From Sphingopyxis sp. MWB1 (GTDB taxonomy: Bacteria; Pseudomonadota; Alphaproteobacteria; Sphingomonadales; Sphingomonadaceae), in contig NZ_JQFJ01000002.1 of NCBI RefSeq assembly GCF_000763945.1, forward strand, positions 1,973,501 to 2,037,500: a stretch of DNA of 64,000 nucleotides, written 5' to 3'. Below the pieces are notes generated by a model, which was not told where the DNA came from, did not search any database, and worked only from the letters and a program-made list of their open reading frames with translations. Position numbers and translations under genes: made by a program. Positions 54,612-64,000 of this stretch are shown piece by piece (the first letter of the stretch is position 1; every line of letters begins with the position of its first letter).

Positions 54612-56144
54612 CTAAGCATCTTCGGGCACCGAGGCTGATTTGGGCTGTTTGCGAAACAACTCGCGATCCTCGGGGCCGAAGCCGCGCGTCCAGATCAGCC
54701 AGCCATAAATGGCGAGGATGAAGGGGACGCCAATCAACAATTCGGCCCATTCGGGCAATTGTGTCGCCCCCCAGCCCAGCACAGCGGCCCCCGTTGTCGC
54801 CCAGACCAGAGCCCAGCGAAGATTATTCACCGGCGCCCCCAATATGCGTGACAGAAGCCTTGCCTTGACCAGCGAAGCAAAGCCGAGGGCGATCATCAAG
54901 GCGAGGGCAACCGCCATAGCATAGGCGATATCCGGAAGCCCCATGGCACGCGCGCCCAGGATAAAGGCAATGCTCAGCAAGGCCTGGAGCGCCAGCGTGG
55001 CGAGGCTGATCAGCAAATTGCGGTGGCGCGCTACATAAACAAGTGCGGCTTCGCTCACTACTGCAGTCGCCGCGACCACTTCGGCGGCGAGAAGGAAGGC
55101 GAGTGCCCCTGTGCCGCTGACAAATTCGGGACCGACAAGGCCAAGCACCGCTTCGCCCGGAATGCCCAGTGCCAGCGCCACCCCCGCCTGCGCAGCAATA
55201 ATCCAGAAGCCGACCTGGCTGACCTGCGCGGCCACCGCGCCAAGACGCTTTTCAGCCAGATTGCGGGTGATGACCGGCCCCAGAATCGGCTCGAAACTGG
55301 TTTTTAGCTTTTGCGGCAGCGAGGCGACCTGCTGCGCCATATAATAAATACCGTAAATGGTGGGCGAGGTGAACTGGCCCAATATGAACAGGTCAAGCCG
55401 GCGCGTGCCCCATTCGATGGCGTCGGCGGCGGCCAGCGGCGCATTGCGCCGCGCGACGCTGATCAGATGCACCGCATCGGGACGCCACATCCCGGGGCCG
55501 CCGAAATGGCGAAACATCGGAATAAGGGCGGTCAGAAAGGCGCCCAGCATCGCGGCGGCATAGGCCAGCATCAGCCCGTCTTTTTCCGAAACATACCAGA
55601 ATGCGGCAGCGGCGATGCTGATCACCCAAGGCTCCACGATCGCGCGTGCGCGCACCGTTGCGCCAATATCATAGCGATAGGCGCAGGCCGCGAGTGCGAT
55701 TTCGGTCCCCGCGATCGCGAAAACAAGGAAGGCCATGCTGCGGTCCACGGCGCTGATATCGCCGCTCGGGAACATGAATTGGGGCAACAGAAATAAAATC
55801 GCCGAACCCGCCGCCGACGCGAGAAAGGCGACGAACAAGCCATCCCAGACGATGTGGCGCTGATCGGCACCGGGCGCGCTTAGCTGTTCGGCGAGGCCGC
55901 GTTTCAGCCCCAGGGTGGCAAGCTGTGCCACCAGTTCGATAACGAGCACGGCGAGGGCAAAGCGCCCGACCAGATCGGGGCCGTACCAGCGGCCGGCGAA
56001 ATAGAGGAAGGGAAGCCGTGCGACCAGGCGCAGGACAAAGCCGAAGAAATTGGTGCGTCCGCCTTTGGCCAGCGCTGCCGTGTCGGCATCGCGTTCGGTT
56101 GCGATGGACCCGGGCGGCGTGCCTGCGCTGTCTGTCTGGCTCAA
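54612..56144 (-). CDS. Polysaccharide/oligosaccharide flippase-like membrane protein
   Basis: A 510-residue polytopic protein with about 12-14 hydrophobic segments, such as GRFALAVLVIELVAQLATLG, LFVAFLASAAGSAILFLLP and AEWGTRRLDLF-type cytoplasmic loops. The layout fits the Wzx/PST group of the MOP superfamily, which moves lipid-linked glycans across the inner membrane. No glycosyltransferase or capsule genes are adjacent, so the substrate is open. The start is TTG at 56144, with AAGGGG about 9 bases upstream. Length is typical of Wzx-type proteins. Confidence 0.82.
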   Translation of the reverse strand: MSQTDSAGTPPGSIATERDADTAALAKGGRTNFFGFVLRLVARLPFLYFAGRWYGPDLVGRFALAVLVIELVAQLATLGLKRGLAEQLSAPGADQRHIVWDGLFVAFLASAAGSAILFLLPQFMFPSGDISAVDRSMAFLVFAIAGTEIALAACAYRYDIGATVRARAIVEPWVISIAAAAFWYVSEKDGLMLAYAAAMLGAFLTALIPMFRHFGGPGMWRPDAVHLISVARRNAPLAAADAIEWGTRRLDLFILGQFTSPTIYGIYYMAQQVASLPQKLKTSFEPILGPVITRNLAEKRLGAVAAQVSQVGFWIIAAQAGVALALGIPGEAVLGLVGPEFVSGTGALAFLLAAEVVAATAVVSEAALVYVARHRNLLISLATLALQALLSIAFILGARAMGLPDIAYAMAVALALMIALGFASLVKARLLSRILGAPVNNLRWALVWATTGAAVLGWGATQLPEWAELLIGVPFILAIYGWLIWTRGFGPEDRELFRKQPKSASVPEDA

Positions 56145-56220
56145 GCCCTGCGCCCCTTCAGCCCATCCCCGCCGGGCAGATTAGCGAGACCAGTGGGTGC
56201 ATGCAATCGCAGTTGAACGT

Positions 56221-57216
56221 TCATCGGCCCTCTGGTCGAAGCGGGCGGCTGAGCAAGGCCTGAATGGCGTCGGCTACATTGGTTTCACCTGCGATCAGAC
56301 AGGCCACGGTGGCGGTGATCGGCATGTCGATATTGTCGGCTTCTGCCGCTGCGGCGACAACCGGAGCGCTAAACGCGCCTTCGGCAATGGTCCGGCGATC
56401 CGCCATCAATTCGGCGGCGCTGATCCCGCGGCCCAGTCCTTGGCCCAGTGCAAAATTGCGCGAGTTGGAAGATGTGCAGGTAAGGACCAAATCCCCCAAC
56501 CCCGCCAGCCCTGCCAGCGTTTCAGCCTGCGCGCCGCGCGCCAGCCCGAATCGCGTCATTTCGGCAAAGCCGCGGCTGATCAGCGCAGCCCGCGCGTTTA
56601 GGCCCAGTCCGGCACCATCGACAATGCCGCAGGCGATGGCGAGAATATTCTTGACCGCTCCCCCGATTTCGGCACCGATCAGGTCGGTGGACACATAGGG
56701 CCGGAAATGCGGGCGGGCGAGCGCATGGGCGAGCTGCTCTGCGCTGTCCCGGTCTTCGGCGGCGAGCGTGATGGCCGTGGGCAGCCCCGCTGCCACTTCA
56801 TGCGCAAAGGTTGGACCTGACAAGACGGCGAGTGGCCGGTTTGGAAAAATATCGCGTGCGATATCGACGGGAAAGGCAAAACTGTTCGCTTCCATCCCCT
56901 TGCTGCAGAAGATCAGTGGCGTATCCGCTTCGGGCAGGTCGGCAAGAATGGGGCGCAAATAGGGGACGGGAACGACGATAAGTAGCGCATTCAGCCCCGC
57001 CATGTCCGCGAGATTACCGGTAGCGTGCAGCGAGGGAGAAAGCGCTGCACTAGGTAGGAAAAGGCTGTTGCGATGTTCGCGGTTGATGGTCTCGACCACG
57101 TCCGCCTCGCGCGCCCACAGGCGTATAGGGGCACCATCCGCGGCGAGCAGCTGCGCCAGAGCGGTTCCCCATGCGCCGCCCCCGACCACGCCAAATTGCA
57201 CGGGCTCTGACGTCAT
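56221..57216 (-). CDS. gpsA: NAD(P)H-dependent glycerol-3-phosphate dehydrogenase
   Basis: It reduces dihydroxyacetone phosphate to sn-glycerol-3-phosphate for phospholipid synthesis. It has 331 residues. The nucleotide loop [17 protein letters not shown] is at about residues 8-24, and [27 protein letters not shown] and the catalytic-Lys region [14 protein letters not shown] follow. ATG at 57216 overlaps the tsaD stop (ATGA), so it is translated from the same message as tsaD, a pairing seen in many proteobacteria. Confidence 0.96.
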   Translation of the reverse strand: MTSEPVQFGVVGGGAWGTALAQLLAADGAPIRLWAREADVVETINREHRNSLFLPSAALSPSLHATGNLADMAGLNALLIVVPVPYLRPILADLPEADTPLIFCSKGMEANSFAFPVDIARDIFPNRPLAVLSGPTFAHEVAAGLPTAITLAAEDRDSAEQLAHALARPHFRPYVSTDLIGAEIGGAVKNILAIACGIVDGAGLGLNARAALISRGFAEMTRFGLARGAQAETLAGLAGLGDLVLTCTSSNSRNFALGQGLGRGISAAELMADRRTIAEGAFSAPVVAAAAEADNIDMPITATVACLIAGETNVADAIQALLSRPLRPEGR

Positions 57217-58247
57217 GCTTTCACTCCGGCGCCGCGAACGGCTTCTGCTGAGGGGTCGAGGGGCCAGCGCGGGCGCGCGGCGACGTCCAGATCGTCGATC
57301 AGGCCCGCCGCAAAACGCTCCACCCCGGCCCAGGCGATCATCGCGCCATTGTCGGTGCACAGCCACAGGGGCGGCGCCACAAACGGCTTGTCGAAATTTG
57401 CCGCAAGAGCGGTAAGGGCGGCGCGAATCGGCTCATTGGCGGCGACGCCGCCCGCCACGACAAAGGCGGTTGCTTGGGGACAGGCGTTGAGGGCTCGGCG
57501 GCTCCGGTCGACCAGACAATCGATCACCGCCTGTTGAAAGGAGGCGGCAAGATCGGCCGGCCGATGAACCGCTTCTGAAGCGGCGCGCGCGACCGCGCTT
57601 TTCAGTCCGGCAAACGAAAAATGAGGCTCGCCGCTGCCAAGGAGCGGGCGGGGAAGCGGCACGGCGGTGGGGTCGCCCTCGCGCGCAAGGTGTTCCACCG
57701 CTGGTCCACCTGGATAACCAAGGCCCAGAAGCTTCGCCGTCTTATCAAAGGCTTCGCCTGCAGCATCGTCGATAGTGGTTGCAAGCCGCCGATAATCATC
57801 GACTCCGCGCACCAGCAACAGCTGGCAATGGCCGCCCGACACCAGCAGCAGAAGGTAAGGAAAGCGCAGGTCAGGGTCTGCAAGGCGCGGGCTGAGCGCA
57901 TGGCCTTCCAGATGATTGACGGCGATCAGCGGCTTTCCCGCTGCATGGGCCAGCGCCTTGCCCGTCACTAGCCCGACCATTACGCCGCCGATCAGACCGG
58001 GACCAGCGGTTGCCGCAATGGCATCAATATCGGCCAGTTTGACGCCCGCCTCGGCAAAAACATCCTCGATCAAGGGGGTAAGCCGATCGACGTGCGCGCG
58101 GGCGGCAATTTCCGGGACGACGCCGCCATAGGGGGCATGGTCGACCTCCTGTCCCGAAACGCGCTGCGCCCATATGCGTCTGCCGTTATCGACGAGCGCG
58201 GCCGCGGTTTCATCGCAGCTCGATTCAAGGCCGAGGATCAAGGTCAT
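57213..58247 (-). CDS. tsaD: tRNA N6-adenosine threonylcarbamoyltransferase TsaD
   Basis: The catalytic subunit for t6A37 modification of ANN-decoding tRNAs. It has 344 residues. [17 protein letters not shown] at the N-terminus, the iron-binding HLEGH motif near residue 110, [11 protein letters not shown] and [15 protein letters not shown] are diagnostic. ATG at 58247 is divergent from hemC with a 98-base gap. It is coupled to gpsA. Confidence 0.97.
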   Translation of the reverse strand: MTLILGLESSCDETAAALVDNGRRIWAQRVSGQEVDHAPYGGVVPEIAARAHVDRLTPLIEDVFAEAGVKLADIDAIAATAGPGLIGGVMVGLVTGKALAHAAGKPLIAVNHLEGHALSPRLADPDLRFPYLLLLVSGGHCQLLLVRGVDDYRRLATTIDDAAGEAFDKTAKLLGLGYPGGPAVEHLAREGDPTAVPLPRPLLGSGEPHFSFAGLKSAVARAASEAVHRPADLAASFQQAVIDCLVDRSRRALNACPQATAFVVAGGVAANEPIRAALTALAANFDKPFVAPPLWLCTDNGAMIAWAGVERFAAGLIDDLDVAARPRWPLDPSAEAVRGAGVKA

Positions 58248-58345
58248 GTCTCATTAGCCTTTACGCGGGGCGAGTGTAAGGGGGCAAGATGCTCAAACAG
58301 GTGCAGAGCCTTTCATTTCCGCTTCGCAGGCCTTAGCAGCAGCGC

Positions 58346-59293
58346 ATGACCGATTTTCCGACAGCGTCTCGTCCTCTCCGCCTTGGCACCCGCGCTTCGC
58401 CGCTCGCGCGCGCTCAGGCGAATATGGCGGTCGCCGCCTTGATCGCCGCCCATGGATTTGACCCTCAGGCCTTGGAAATTGTGCCGATCACCGCAGCGGG
58501 CGACAAGGTTCAGGACCGGGCGCTCGCGGAAATAGGGGGAAAGGCTTTGTGGACGCGCGAGCTCGATGCCATGCTCGATGCTGGGGTGATTGATGTCGCG
58601 GTCCATTCGCTGAAAGATGTGGAAACTATTCGCGATTCGCGATTCGTGCTGGGCGCCATGCTCGAACGCGGCGATCCGCGCGACCGTTTGGTAGTATGTG
58701 AGGGGCTGGAGGCTCCAACGATTGCGGACCTGCCTCCCGGCGCCAAATTGGGAACCAGCAGCCCGCGCCGTGCGGCGCAGGTCCGAAAATTGCGTCCTGA
58801 CATCAAAACGCCCCTGCTGCGCGGCAATGTGGCGACGCGCTTGTCAAAGCTGGTGTCGGGGGAAATGGATGCGACGCTGCTGGCAGCGGCAGGGCTCGAG
58901 CGGCTGGGCATGCACGAAATCGGCACGGTGCAGCCCGTCGACATTTTGGTGCCTGCCGCTTCACAAGGGGCGATTGGCGTGGAAGCGCGCGCGGAGGACG
59001 GGGCTATGCTGGCCCTGCTTGCCGCCATCGACCATGGCGATACCCGGCGTGCGGTCGTGGCAGAGCGCGCCTTTCTCGCCGGGGTGGGCGGGGATTGTCA
59101 GTCGCCGGTGGCGGCGCATGCTCATTATCTGCCCGACGGAAGGTTGCGGCTCGTTGCCGAACTTTTTTCAGAGGATGGCGGAGCACATGTTGCCGGAGAG
59201 ACAATGGTCGAGGATGAGGTCTCCGCTGCCCGTCTGGCGCAGAAGCTCCTGTCGGAGGCGCCTGTGGCCGTAAGGCGGCTATTCGCCCCATGA
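58346..59293 (+). CDS. hemC: Hydroxymethylbilane synthase (porphobilinogen deaminase)
   Basis: It polymerises four porphobilinogen units into hydroxymethylbilane. It has 315 residues. LRLGTRASPLARAQA opens the enzyme, the catalytic Asp is in VAVHSLKDVET, RRAAQVRKLRPDI binds acid side chains, and the dipyrromethane cofactor Cys lies in GVGGDCQSPVAAHAH near residue 252. Its stop overlaps the hemD start (ATGA). It is the first gene of the hemC-hemD-mitofilin-like unit. Confidence 0.97.
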   Translation: MTDFPTASRPLRLGTRASPLARAQANMAVAALIAAHGFDPQALEIVPITAAGDKVQDRALAEIGGKALWTRELDAMLDAGVIDVAVHSLKDVETIRDSRFVLGAMLERGDPRDRLVVCEGLEAPTIADLPPGAKLGTSSPRRAAQVRKLRPDIKTPLLRGNVATRLSKLVSGEMDATLLAAAGLERLGMHEIGTVQPVDILVPAASQGAIGVEARAEDGAMLALLAAIDHGDTRRAVVAERAFLAGVGGDCQSPVAAHAHYLPDGRLRLVAELFSEDGGAHVAGETMVEDEVSAARLAQKLLSEAPVAVRRLFAP

Positions 59294-59976
59294 CCTCCTC
59301 GGTGCCTCTCCTGGTTACAAGGCCCGATCCCGGTTGCACGGCAACGGTGACACAGGCGCGGGCGCTCGGCCTTGATGCCCGGGCTATGCCGCTTTTTATC
59401 GCTCGCCCGCTTGACTGGGTTCCGCCCGATCCGGCGCTCTATGACGCGCTTTTGATCACCAGCGCCCAGGCCGCCCGGCTGGGGGGTGACGGCCTTGCGA
59501 CACTTGCCGACATGCCAGCTTATGCGGTGGGAGAGGCGAGTGCTCAAGCGGCGAGAGGCGCCGGGTTGAAAGTCGAATATGTTGGCGACAGCGATGGTCA
59601 GACGCTGGTAGAAACCATGGCGCAAGAGGGCCTGCGCCGGATTCTGTGGCTGAGCGCCCGCGACCGTTCGCGGATCAGCGTGGAGGGTACGCAGCTCACG
59701 CCGCTTGCTTGCTATGCGGTGGAGGCCATCGACCCGCCTTCGGACTGGCAGGAAAATATCGCGGGCCCGGCGGCAATTGCAGTCTATTCAAGGCGCAGCG
59801 CAGAGCGGCTTGCAATGCTTGTCGGCACGCCTAAACATTTGACTTTAATTGCGATCAGTTCAGCCGTGGCAGCCGCCGCCGGGTCCGGGTGGAAACAAGT
59901 GGCGGTTGCCAGCCACCCCAATGATGCGGCAATGTTGGCACAGGCCCATGCTTTGTGCCACAAGGCGTCCAAATAG
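59290..59976 (+). CDS. hemD: Uroporphyrinogen-III synthase
   Basis: It closes hydroxymethylbilane to uroporphyrinogen III with D-ring inversion. It has 228 residues. The sequence is poorly conserved, as usual for the family, but LLVTRPDPGCTATVTQARALG, ALLITSAQAARLGG, AYAVGEASAQAARGAG and ILWLSARDRS fit the two-domain HemD fold, and the overlap with hemC is strong context. It is followed 20 bases later by a mitofilin-like gene. Confidence 0.9.
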   Translation: MTSSVPLLVTRPDPGCTATVTQARALGLDARAMPLFIARPLDWVPPDPALYDALLITSAQAARLGGDGLATLADMPAYAVGEASAQAARGAGLKVEYVGDSDGQTLVETMAQEGLRRILWLSARDRSRISVEGTQLTPLACYAVEAIDPPSDWQENIAGPAAIAVYSRRSAERLAMLVGTPKHLTLIAISSAVAAAAGSGWKQVAVASHPNDAAMLAQAHALCHKASK

Positions 59977-59996
59977 GGGTCGTTCGAAAGAGACAC

Positions 59997-60890
59997 ATGG
60001 CAATCGACAAACTCGATAGTTCTTCGCCAGCGAACGGCGTGGAGCAAAAGCGGGGACAAAATTTTCGTACGCTGGCGATCGGCGGCTTCATTCTGCTGCT
60101 CATTGGGGTCGTCGGCGGGGGCTGGGCGATGAATCGCCTGCTCGATTCGCGGGAAACGGCAGCGCCGGTGACCAAGACAACCTCGCAGGCTACCCCCTCG
60201 GCGGAGGAAGCGCCGCGTCCGGATGCGGACGGCGACGTCGCTCCGTTGATGGTTGCGCCGGTCGATGGCGCCGATGCGCTGGTGACGCGCGTCGCCGAAC
60301 TGGAACAGCGTTTGTCGCGAATCACGCTGGAAGCCGAATCGGCGTCGGGCAATGCTTCGCGTGCCGAAGGGCTTTTGGTCGCCTTCGCCGTACGGCGCGC
60401 GCTCGATCGCGGATTGTCGCTGGGCTATCTCGAAGCGCAGCTGCGTTTGCGCTTCGGCGACGATCAACCCAACGCCGTCAAAACGATCATCGACACATCG
60501 CGCGAACCGGTCACGCTCGAACAGTTGCGGACTGACCTCGACACATTGGCGCCCCAACTTGTCGGACGCAGCAATGAAGGCGAAGGCAGTTTGTGGACCG
60601 GGATCAGGCGCGAATTCAACGAATTATTCGTTGTGCGGAAAGCGGGAACCCAATCCACCCGCGCGTCGGAGAGGCTGGCCAGAGCGCGTCGCTATCTGGC
60701 CGGGGAACAGGTGGACAAAGCCATAGCCGAAGTGGAAGCAATGCCGGGCGCCGCCACGGCACAGGACTGGCTGATCGAGGCGCGTCGTTATCATGAAGCC
60801 CGCCGCGCGTTGGACCTCATCGAAACGGCAGCGATATTGGAACCGCGCGACGGTTCGGCGACGGCGACAGGAACGGCATCGGCCCTATAA
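59997..60890 (+). CDS. Mic60/mitofilin-like membrane protein in the hem cluster
   Basis: A 297-residue protein with a cytoplasmic N-terminus, one TM segment (LAIGGFILLLIGVVGGGWAM, residues about 25-45), a Thr/Ala/Pro/Asp-rich stretch, a short coiled coil (VTRVAELEQRLSRITLEAESA) and a helical C-terminal domain (RAEGLLVAFAVRRALDRG ... ARRYLAGEQVDKAIAEVEAM). This plan resembles alphaproteobacterial mitofilin/Mic60 relatives, which are often placed next to hemC/hemD. A role in envelope or intracytoplasmic membrane shaping is inference. ATG at 59997 is chosen over an earlier codon. Confidence 0.75.
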   Translation: MAIDKLDSSSPANGVEQKRGQNFRTLAIGGFILLLIGVVGGGWAMNRLLDSRETAAPVTKTTSQATPSAEEAPRPDADGDVAPLMVAPVDGADALVTRVAELEQRLSRITLEAESASGNASRAEGLLVAFAVRRALDRGLSLGYLEAQLRLRFGDDQPNAVKTIIDTSREPVTLEQLRTDLDTLAPQLVGRSNEGEGSLWTGIRREFNELFVVRKAGTQSTRASERLARARRYLAGEQVDKAIAEVEAMPGAATAQDWLIEARRYHEARRALDLIETAAILEPRDGSATATGTASAL

Positions 60891-60896
60891 GCTTCC

Positions 60897-62039
60897 GTGT
60901 CAGATACTCCGCTCCGCACCGCCAGACCCCTGGAGGGGATTCGCATCGTCGAACTGGCGCGTGTGCTCGCGGGGCCATGGTGCGGGCAATTGCTCGCCGA
61001 TTTGGGCGCGGAGGTCATCAAGGTCGAGCGACCGGGCGCGGGCGACGACACGCGCCACTGGGGCCCGCCCTTCGTCACCGATGACGAGGGTCATAATCTG
61101 GGCGCGGCCTATTATCACAGCACCAATCGCGGCAAGCAGGGGCGAGCCATCGACATAGCGACCGCCGCGGGGCAGGCGGAGGTGCGCGACCTGATCGCCG
61201 GGGCCGACGTTGTCATTGAAAATTACAAGGTTGGCGGGCTCGTCAAATATGGGCTCGATCCCGCGCGGCTCTGCACCTATTTTCCGCGGCTGATCGTCTG
61301 TTCGATCACCGGGTTCGGCCAGACCGGCCCCTATGCCCACCGCGCCGGATATGATTTCATCATCCAGGCGATGGGCGGCATCATGTCGCTGACGGGTGAG
61401 CCCGACGGCGCGCCGCAAAAGTCGGGCATTGCCTATGCCGATATTTTTACCGGTCTGTATTCGGCGGTCGCCATCCTCGCTGCGCTGCGGCGGCGCGATA
61501 TGGATGGCCGCGGCGCGCATATCGACATGGCGCTGCTCGACTGTCAGGTCGGGGTGCTCGCCAATCAGGCGGCCAATTATCTGGCGAGCGGTGTCGTCCC
61601 CAAGCGCATGGGCAATGGCCATGCCAATGTCGTGCCCTATCAGGCCTTTGCCACCGCCGATGGCGAGCTGGTCATCGCGGTCGGCAATGACAGCCAGTTT
61701 CGCAAGCTCTGCACGATATTGGGCGCGCCCGGCTGGGCCGATGATGTGCGCTTTGCGAGCAATGCGGCGCGGCTGGCGAACCGGCGCGCGCTGATCCCGC
61801 TGCTCGCCGCAAAAATCGCCGGGTGGGAAGCGCAGCCGCTATCGCTGGCGCTGGAGGCCGAAGGCGTCCCCGCCGGACCGATCAACGACATGGCGGACGT
61901 TTTTGCCGACCCGCAGGTGATCGCACGCGGCCTGCGTTTTCGCCCCGCGGGCGCGCATATTGACGCGCTTGCCAGCCCGATCGTCATCGATGGCGAGCGC
62001 ATGGCGGCAGGGGAAGGCGCCCCGCCGCTGGGCGGCTAG
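60897..62039 (+). CDS. CaiB/BaiF family CoA-transferase
   Basis: A class III CoA-transferase of 380 residues that moves CoA between carboxylic acids. LEGIRIVELARVLAGPWCGQLLADLGAEVIKVERP is the typical N-terminal half, YDFIIQAMGGIMSLTGEPDGAP precedes the conserved Asp of YADIFTGLYSAVA (about residue 182), which forms the acyl-enzyme. MGNGHANVVPYQAF and GVPAGPINDMADVFADPQV follow. The start is GTG at 60897, 6 bases after the mitofilin-like gene. The acid substrate is unknown. It is convergent with a receptor gene. Confidence 0.93.
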   Translation: MSDTPLRTARPLEGIRIVELARVLAGPWCGQLLADLGAEVIKVERPGAGDDTRHWGPPFVTDDEGHNLGAAYYHSTNRGKQGRAIDIATAAGQAEVRDLIAGADVVIENYKVGGLVKYGLDPARLCTYFPRLIVCSITGFGQTGPYAHRAGYDFIIQAMGGIMSLTGEPDGAPQKSGIAYADIFTGLYSAVAILAALRRRDMDGRGAHIDMALLDCQVGVLANQAANYLASGVVPKRMGNGHANVVPYQAFATADGELVIAVGNDSQFRKLCTILGAPGWADDVRFASNAARLANRRALIPLLAAKIAGWEAQPLSLALEAEGVPAGPINDMADVFADPQVIARGLRFRPAGAHIDALASPIVIDGERMAAGEGAPPLGG

Positions 62040-62045
62040 CGCCAC

Positions 62046-62078
62046 GAAAAAGGGAGGCCGCCCGCAAGCCGCCTCCCT
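62046..62078 (-). terminator. Rho-independent terminator of the right-edge TonB receptor gene
   Basis: An 8-bp perfect inverted repeat (62051-62058 with 62071-62078), with TTTTT on its minus-strand 3' side (62046-62050). It lies 25 bases past the receptor stop codon, in the 63-base gap to the convergent CoA-transferase gene. Confidence 0.82.
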
Positions 62079-62102
62079 CTGCAAAATCCCGTTGGCCCTG
62101 CT

Positions 62103-64000
62103 TTAGAAACTGAGCGTTCCGGTCACGAACAATTGGCGCGGATTGCCGTAAAAGGCGGTGAGCGTGCCTTCCTTGCCCAGCGAGGGCTGCGGCAGGCCGC
62201 CGGCCCCAGGAATGATCGCTCCGGTCACCGGATCGGTCACGACAAAAGTATAGCCCGAGGTTTTATACTCCTTATCGAGCAGATTCTTGCCGAACAGGCC
62301 GATGCTCCAGCGATCATCGGGCGCGGTATAGACAAGGCTCGCGTCGAGCAGCGCGAAGCCCTTTTGATCAATATAGGGGTTGGGAATTTCAAACTGATAG
62401 GTTTTGCTGCGATAGGATAAGGTGGTACCAAAGCTGACATCGCCTTCGCCCACCGGGGTGGTATAGGACAGCGTGCCGCTGGCGGTCCATTTGGGCGTAT
62501 TCTGCACCTTGCGATGATCGGCCACATCGGTCGGAACGCCGCCGATATTGGTCACATATTCCTTATATTCCGCGTCGATATAGCCGAGCGCGGTCGACAG
62601 CGTCAGCCGGTCGCCGACGGCGGCCATATCCTCGGCCAGTCGCGCGCGGCCTTCAAATTCCAGCCCCTTGAACGTCGCCTTCCCCGCATTGGAAACCACA
62701 CCGCAGAAGGTCTGTACGCCATTCACGCTGCAGGCAACCGAACCGGGGATCTGGACATCGCTGTAATCGGCATAAAAGCCAGCCAGCGCGACCGACAGCC
62801 GCCCGTCCATCAAATTGCCCTTGTAGCCCAGCTCATAGCTGTCGACCTGTTCGGGAAGGAAGCTCAAAAAGGCCGCGACTTCCTCATCGGTCGGCTGGCC
62901 CGGGATCTGCGCCGGCGCGTTGACCCCGACACCGCGCGGGTCGAAGCCGCCGCCCTTGAACCCCTGCGAATAGCTCGCATAAATATTATGATCGGGAGTC
63001 GGCTTGAACGACAGCGACGCGCGCGGGGTGAATTTGTTGAAGCTGCGGCTGCCGTCAAAATCGGTGCTCGGCGGGCCAAAGGGGACACCCGCGCCCCCAA
63101 ACACCGGCGACCCGCCGCCCAGATAATTTTGCCGCAGGATCGAGGCGCTGCGCTTGTCCCAGGTATAGCGCCCGCCCAGCGACAGGCTGATCTGGTCGGT
63201 GAAATCATAGGTCAGATCGCCAAAGATGGCGGAGGTCTGTGTATCGACATCGGCCTGGGTAAAGGCCGCGAAGCCCGGCGCGGTGGTATAAAGGCGCACG
63301 TCGAACAAGGTATCGGCGCTGGCATCGAGATAATAAAAGCCGATCAGACCTTTCAGCCGTTCGCCTTCATAGAGAATCTGAAATTCCTGGCTGATCTGTT
63401 CATTGCGATAAAAACCCGGCACATCGAGGTCGACAGCGGGCAGCGCATCGAAATCGATCGGCGTCGCCGTATCATCCTTGCGCCACGCGCTGATCGAGCG
63501 CAGCGTCACCGTGTCGCTGAGTTCGGCGCTGATATTGAGCGCCAGGCCATAGGCTTCGATTTCCTGTTCGGGATCATTCAGGCCGCCGCGCGTATCGAAA
63601 ACATCGTCGAGCACGGGCGCACCCGATGCCGCGCCGGGGATCAGCCGGTGTCCGCCACGCGGATTGCTCTTGTCCTTGGTATAATCGCCTGAAATGCGGA
63701 TCAGCACCGGCGCGCCATAGCCGCCCATTTCGACCGTGCCGCGCCCGGCCCACACATCCTTGTTATAATTTTCAAGGCCCGTGGTCAGATTGTCGCCAAA
63801 GCCGCCGCGCGACAGGCGCGCACCCGACACGCCGACGCGCAGCAGCTCGCTGATCGGCGCGCTGGCGGTGACGACCAGATCGGCCTGATTATAGGTGCCA
63901 TAGCTGGCCTTGATCTTCAACGCCGGGTCCTGCGGCAGCATCTTCGTCACATATTTGACGGCGCCACCGATGGTGTTGCGGCCATAAAGCGTGCCCTGCG
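62103..64000 (-). CDS. TonB-dependent receptor (partial, N-terminus beyond window)
   Basis: An outer-membrane receptor that imports a ligand with energy from TonB. About 632 residues are present. At the right edge the reading frame runs on with QGTLYGRNTIGGAVKYVTK, a plug-domain signature, so the signal peptide, TonB box and early plug lie beyond 64000. The barrel region has repeated aromatic-rich strands (YTWDKRSASIL, YSQGFKGGGFDPRG, VDSYELGYKG) and the C-terminal FVTGTLSF with a terminal Phe. The ligand is unknown. It belongs to the large sphingomonad receptor set related to FecA/CirA-type proteins. Confidence 0.93.
   Translation of the reverse strand, partial: QGTLYGRNTIGGAVKYVTKMLPQDPALKIKASYGTYNQADLVVTASAPISELLRVGVSGARLSRGGFGDNLTTGLENYNKDVWAGRGTVEMGGYGAPVLIRISGDYTKDKSNPRGGHRLIPGAASGAPVLDDVFDTRGGLNDPEQEIEAYGLALNISAELSDTVTLRSISAWRKDDTATPIDFDALPAVDLDVPGFYRNEQISQEFQILYEGERLKGLIGFYYLDASADTLFDVRLYTTAPGFAAFTQADVDTQTSAIFGDLTYDFTDQISLSLGGRYTWDKRSASILRQNYLGGGSPVFGGAGVPFGPPSTDFDGSRSFNKFTPRASLSFKPTPDHNIYASYSQGFKGGGFDPRGVGVNAPAQIPGQPTDEEVAAFLSFLPEQVDSYELGYKGNLMDGRLSVALAGFYADYSDVQIPGSVACSVNGVQTFCGVVSNAGKATFKGLEFEGRARLAEDMAAVGDRLTLSTALGYIDAEYKEYVTNIGGVPTDVADHRKVQNTPKWTASGTLSYTTPVGEGDVSFGTTLSYRSKTYQFEIPNPYIDQKGFALLDASLVYTAPDDRWSIGLFGKNLLDKEYKTSGYTFVVTDPVTGAIIPGAGGLPQPSLGKEGTLTAFYGNPRQLFVTGTLSF

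Noticed and set aside
62514..63692. 392-codon plus-strand frame opposite the right-edge receptor
   Set aside because: Antisense shadow of a certain TonB-dependent receptor.

Overview
The window is a chromosomal segment of an alphaproteobacterium, most likely a sphingomonad (Sphingomonadales, Sphingopyxis/Sphingomonas-like). The signs are high GC, alphaproteobacterial ribosomal protein sequences, an oriC next to hemE, DUF1489/DUF1491/DUF6489 proteins, TonB-dependent receptors and an Arg at position 88 of ribosomal protein S12. No insertion sequence, prophage, CRISPR, tRNA or rRNA was seen. Genus is an inference.

Layout. 1-15.9 kb, all on the minus strand: a fused str-S10-spc ribosomal supercluster (rpsL, rpsG, fusA, tuf, rpsJ, rplCDWB, rpsS, rplV, rpsC, rplP, rpmC, rpsQ, rplNXE, rpsNH, rplFR, rpsE, rpmD, a DUF1737 gene, rplO, secY). 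secY is cut by the left edge. 16-32 kb: a secreted Ntn-hydrolase and an amidohydrolase, a nucleotidase-dapD pair, a TonB-dependent receptor, gpmA, an Hsp20 gene with a sigma32-like promoter and a ROSE-like RNA thermometer, acetyltransferase/M14 peptidase/lipoprotein/SleB genes, DUF1491-ptsN-hpf, and the chain ppsR-maf-aroE-coaE-dnaQ.

32,254-32,603 is the probable chromosomal origin. It has three perfect 9-bp DnaA boxes, a 20-bp AT-only stretch and four GANTC sites, and lies between ppsR and hemE. Gene orientation switches there: 42 of 46 genes to the left are on the minus strand, while to the right the plus strand dominates (20 of 33). 32.6-46 kb: hemE-hemJ, rho-ABM-terC, DUF1489, a glutamate-synthase-like gene, dienelactone hydrolase, then DUF6489-mnmE-mnmG-rsmG-parA-parB, with three parS-type centromere sites at 41,495, 42,245 and 44,042. 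Origin, centromere and partition genes together form the chromosome's replication/segregation start region.

46-64 kb is more mixed: GST with a divergent YafY-type regulator and a candidate operator, a CYP153-like P450, an ABC exporter, queG, a lipoprotein/EI24 pair, an adenosine-kinase-like gene, a polysaccharide flippase, gpsA-tsaD, hemC-hemD with a Mic60/mitofilin-like protein, a CaiB/BaiF CoA-transferase, and a TonB-dependent receptor cut by the right edge. The strongest second-look items are oriC/parS, the ROSE-like thermometer, S12 Arg88, the DUF1737 gene inside the spc operon and the REP-like insert between rpsJ and rplC.
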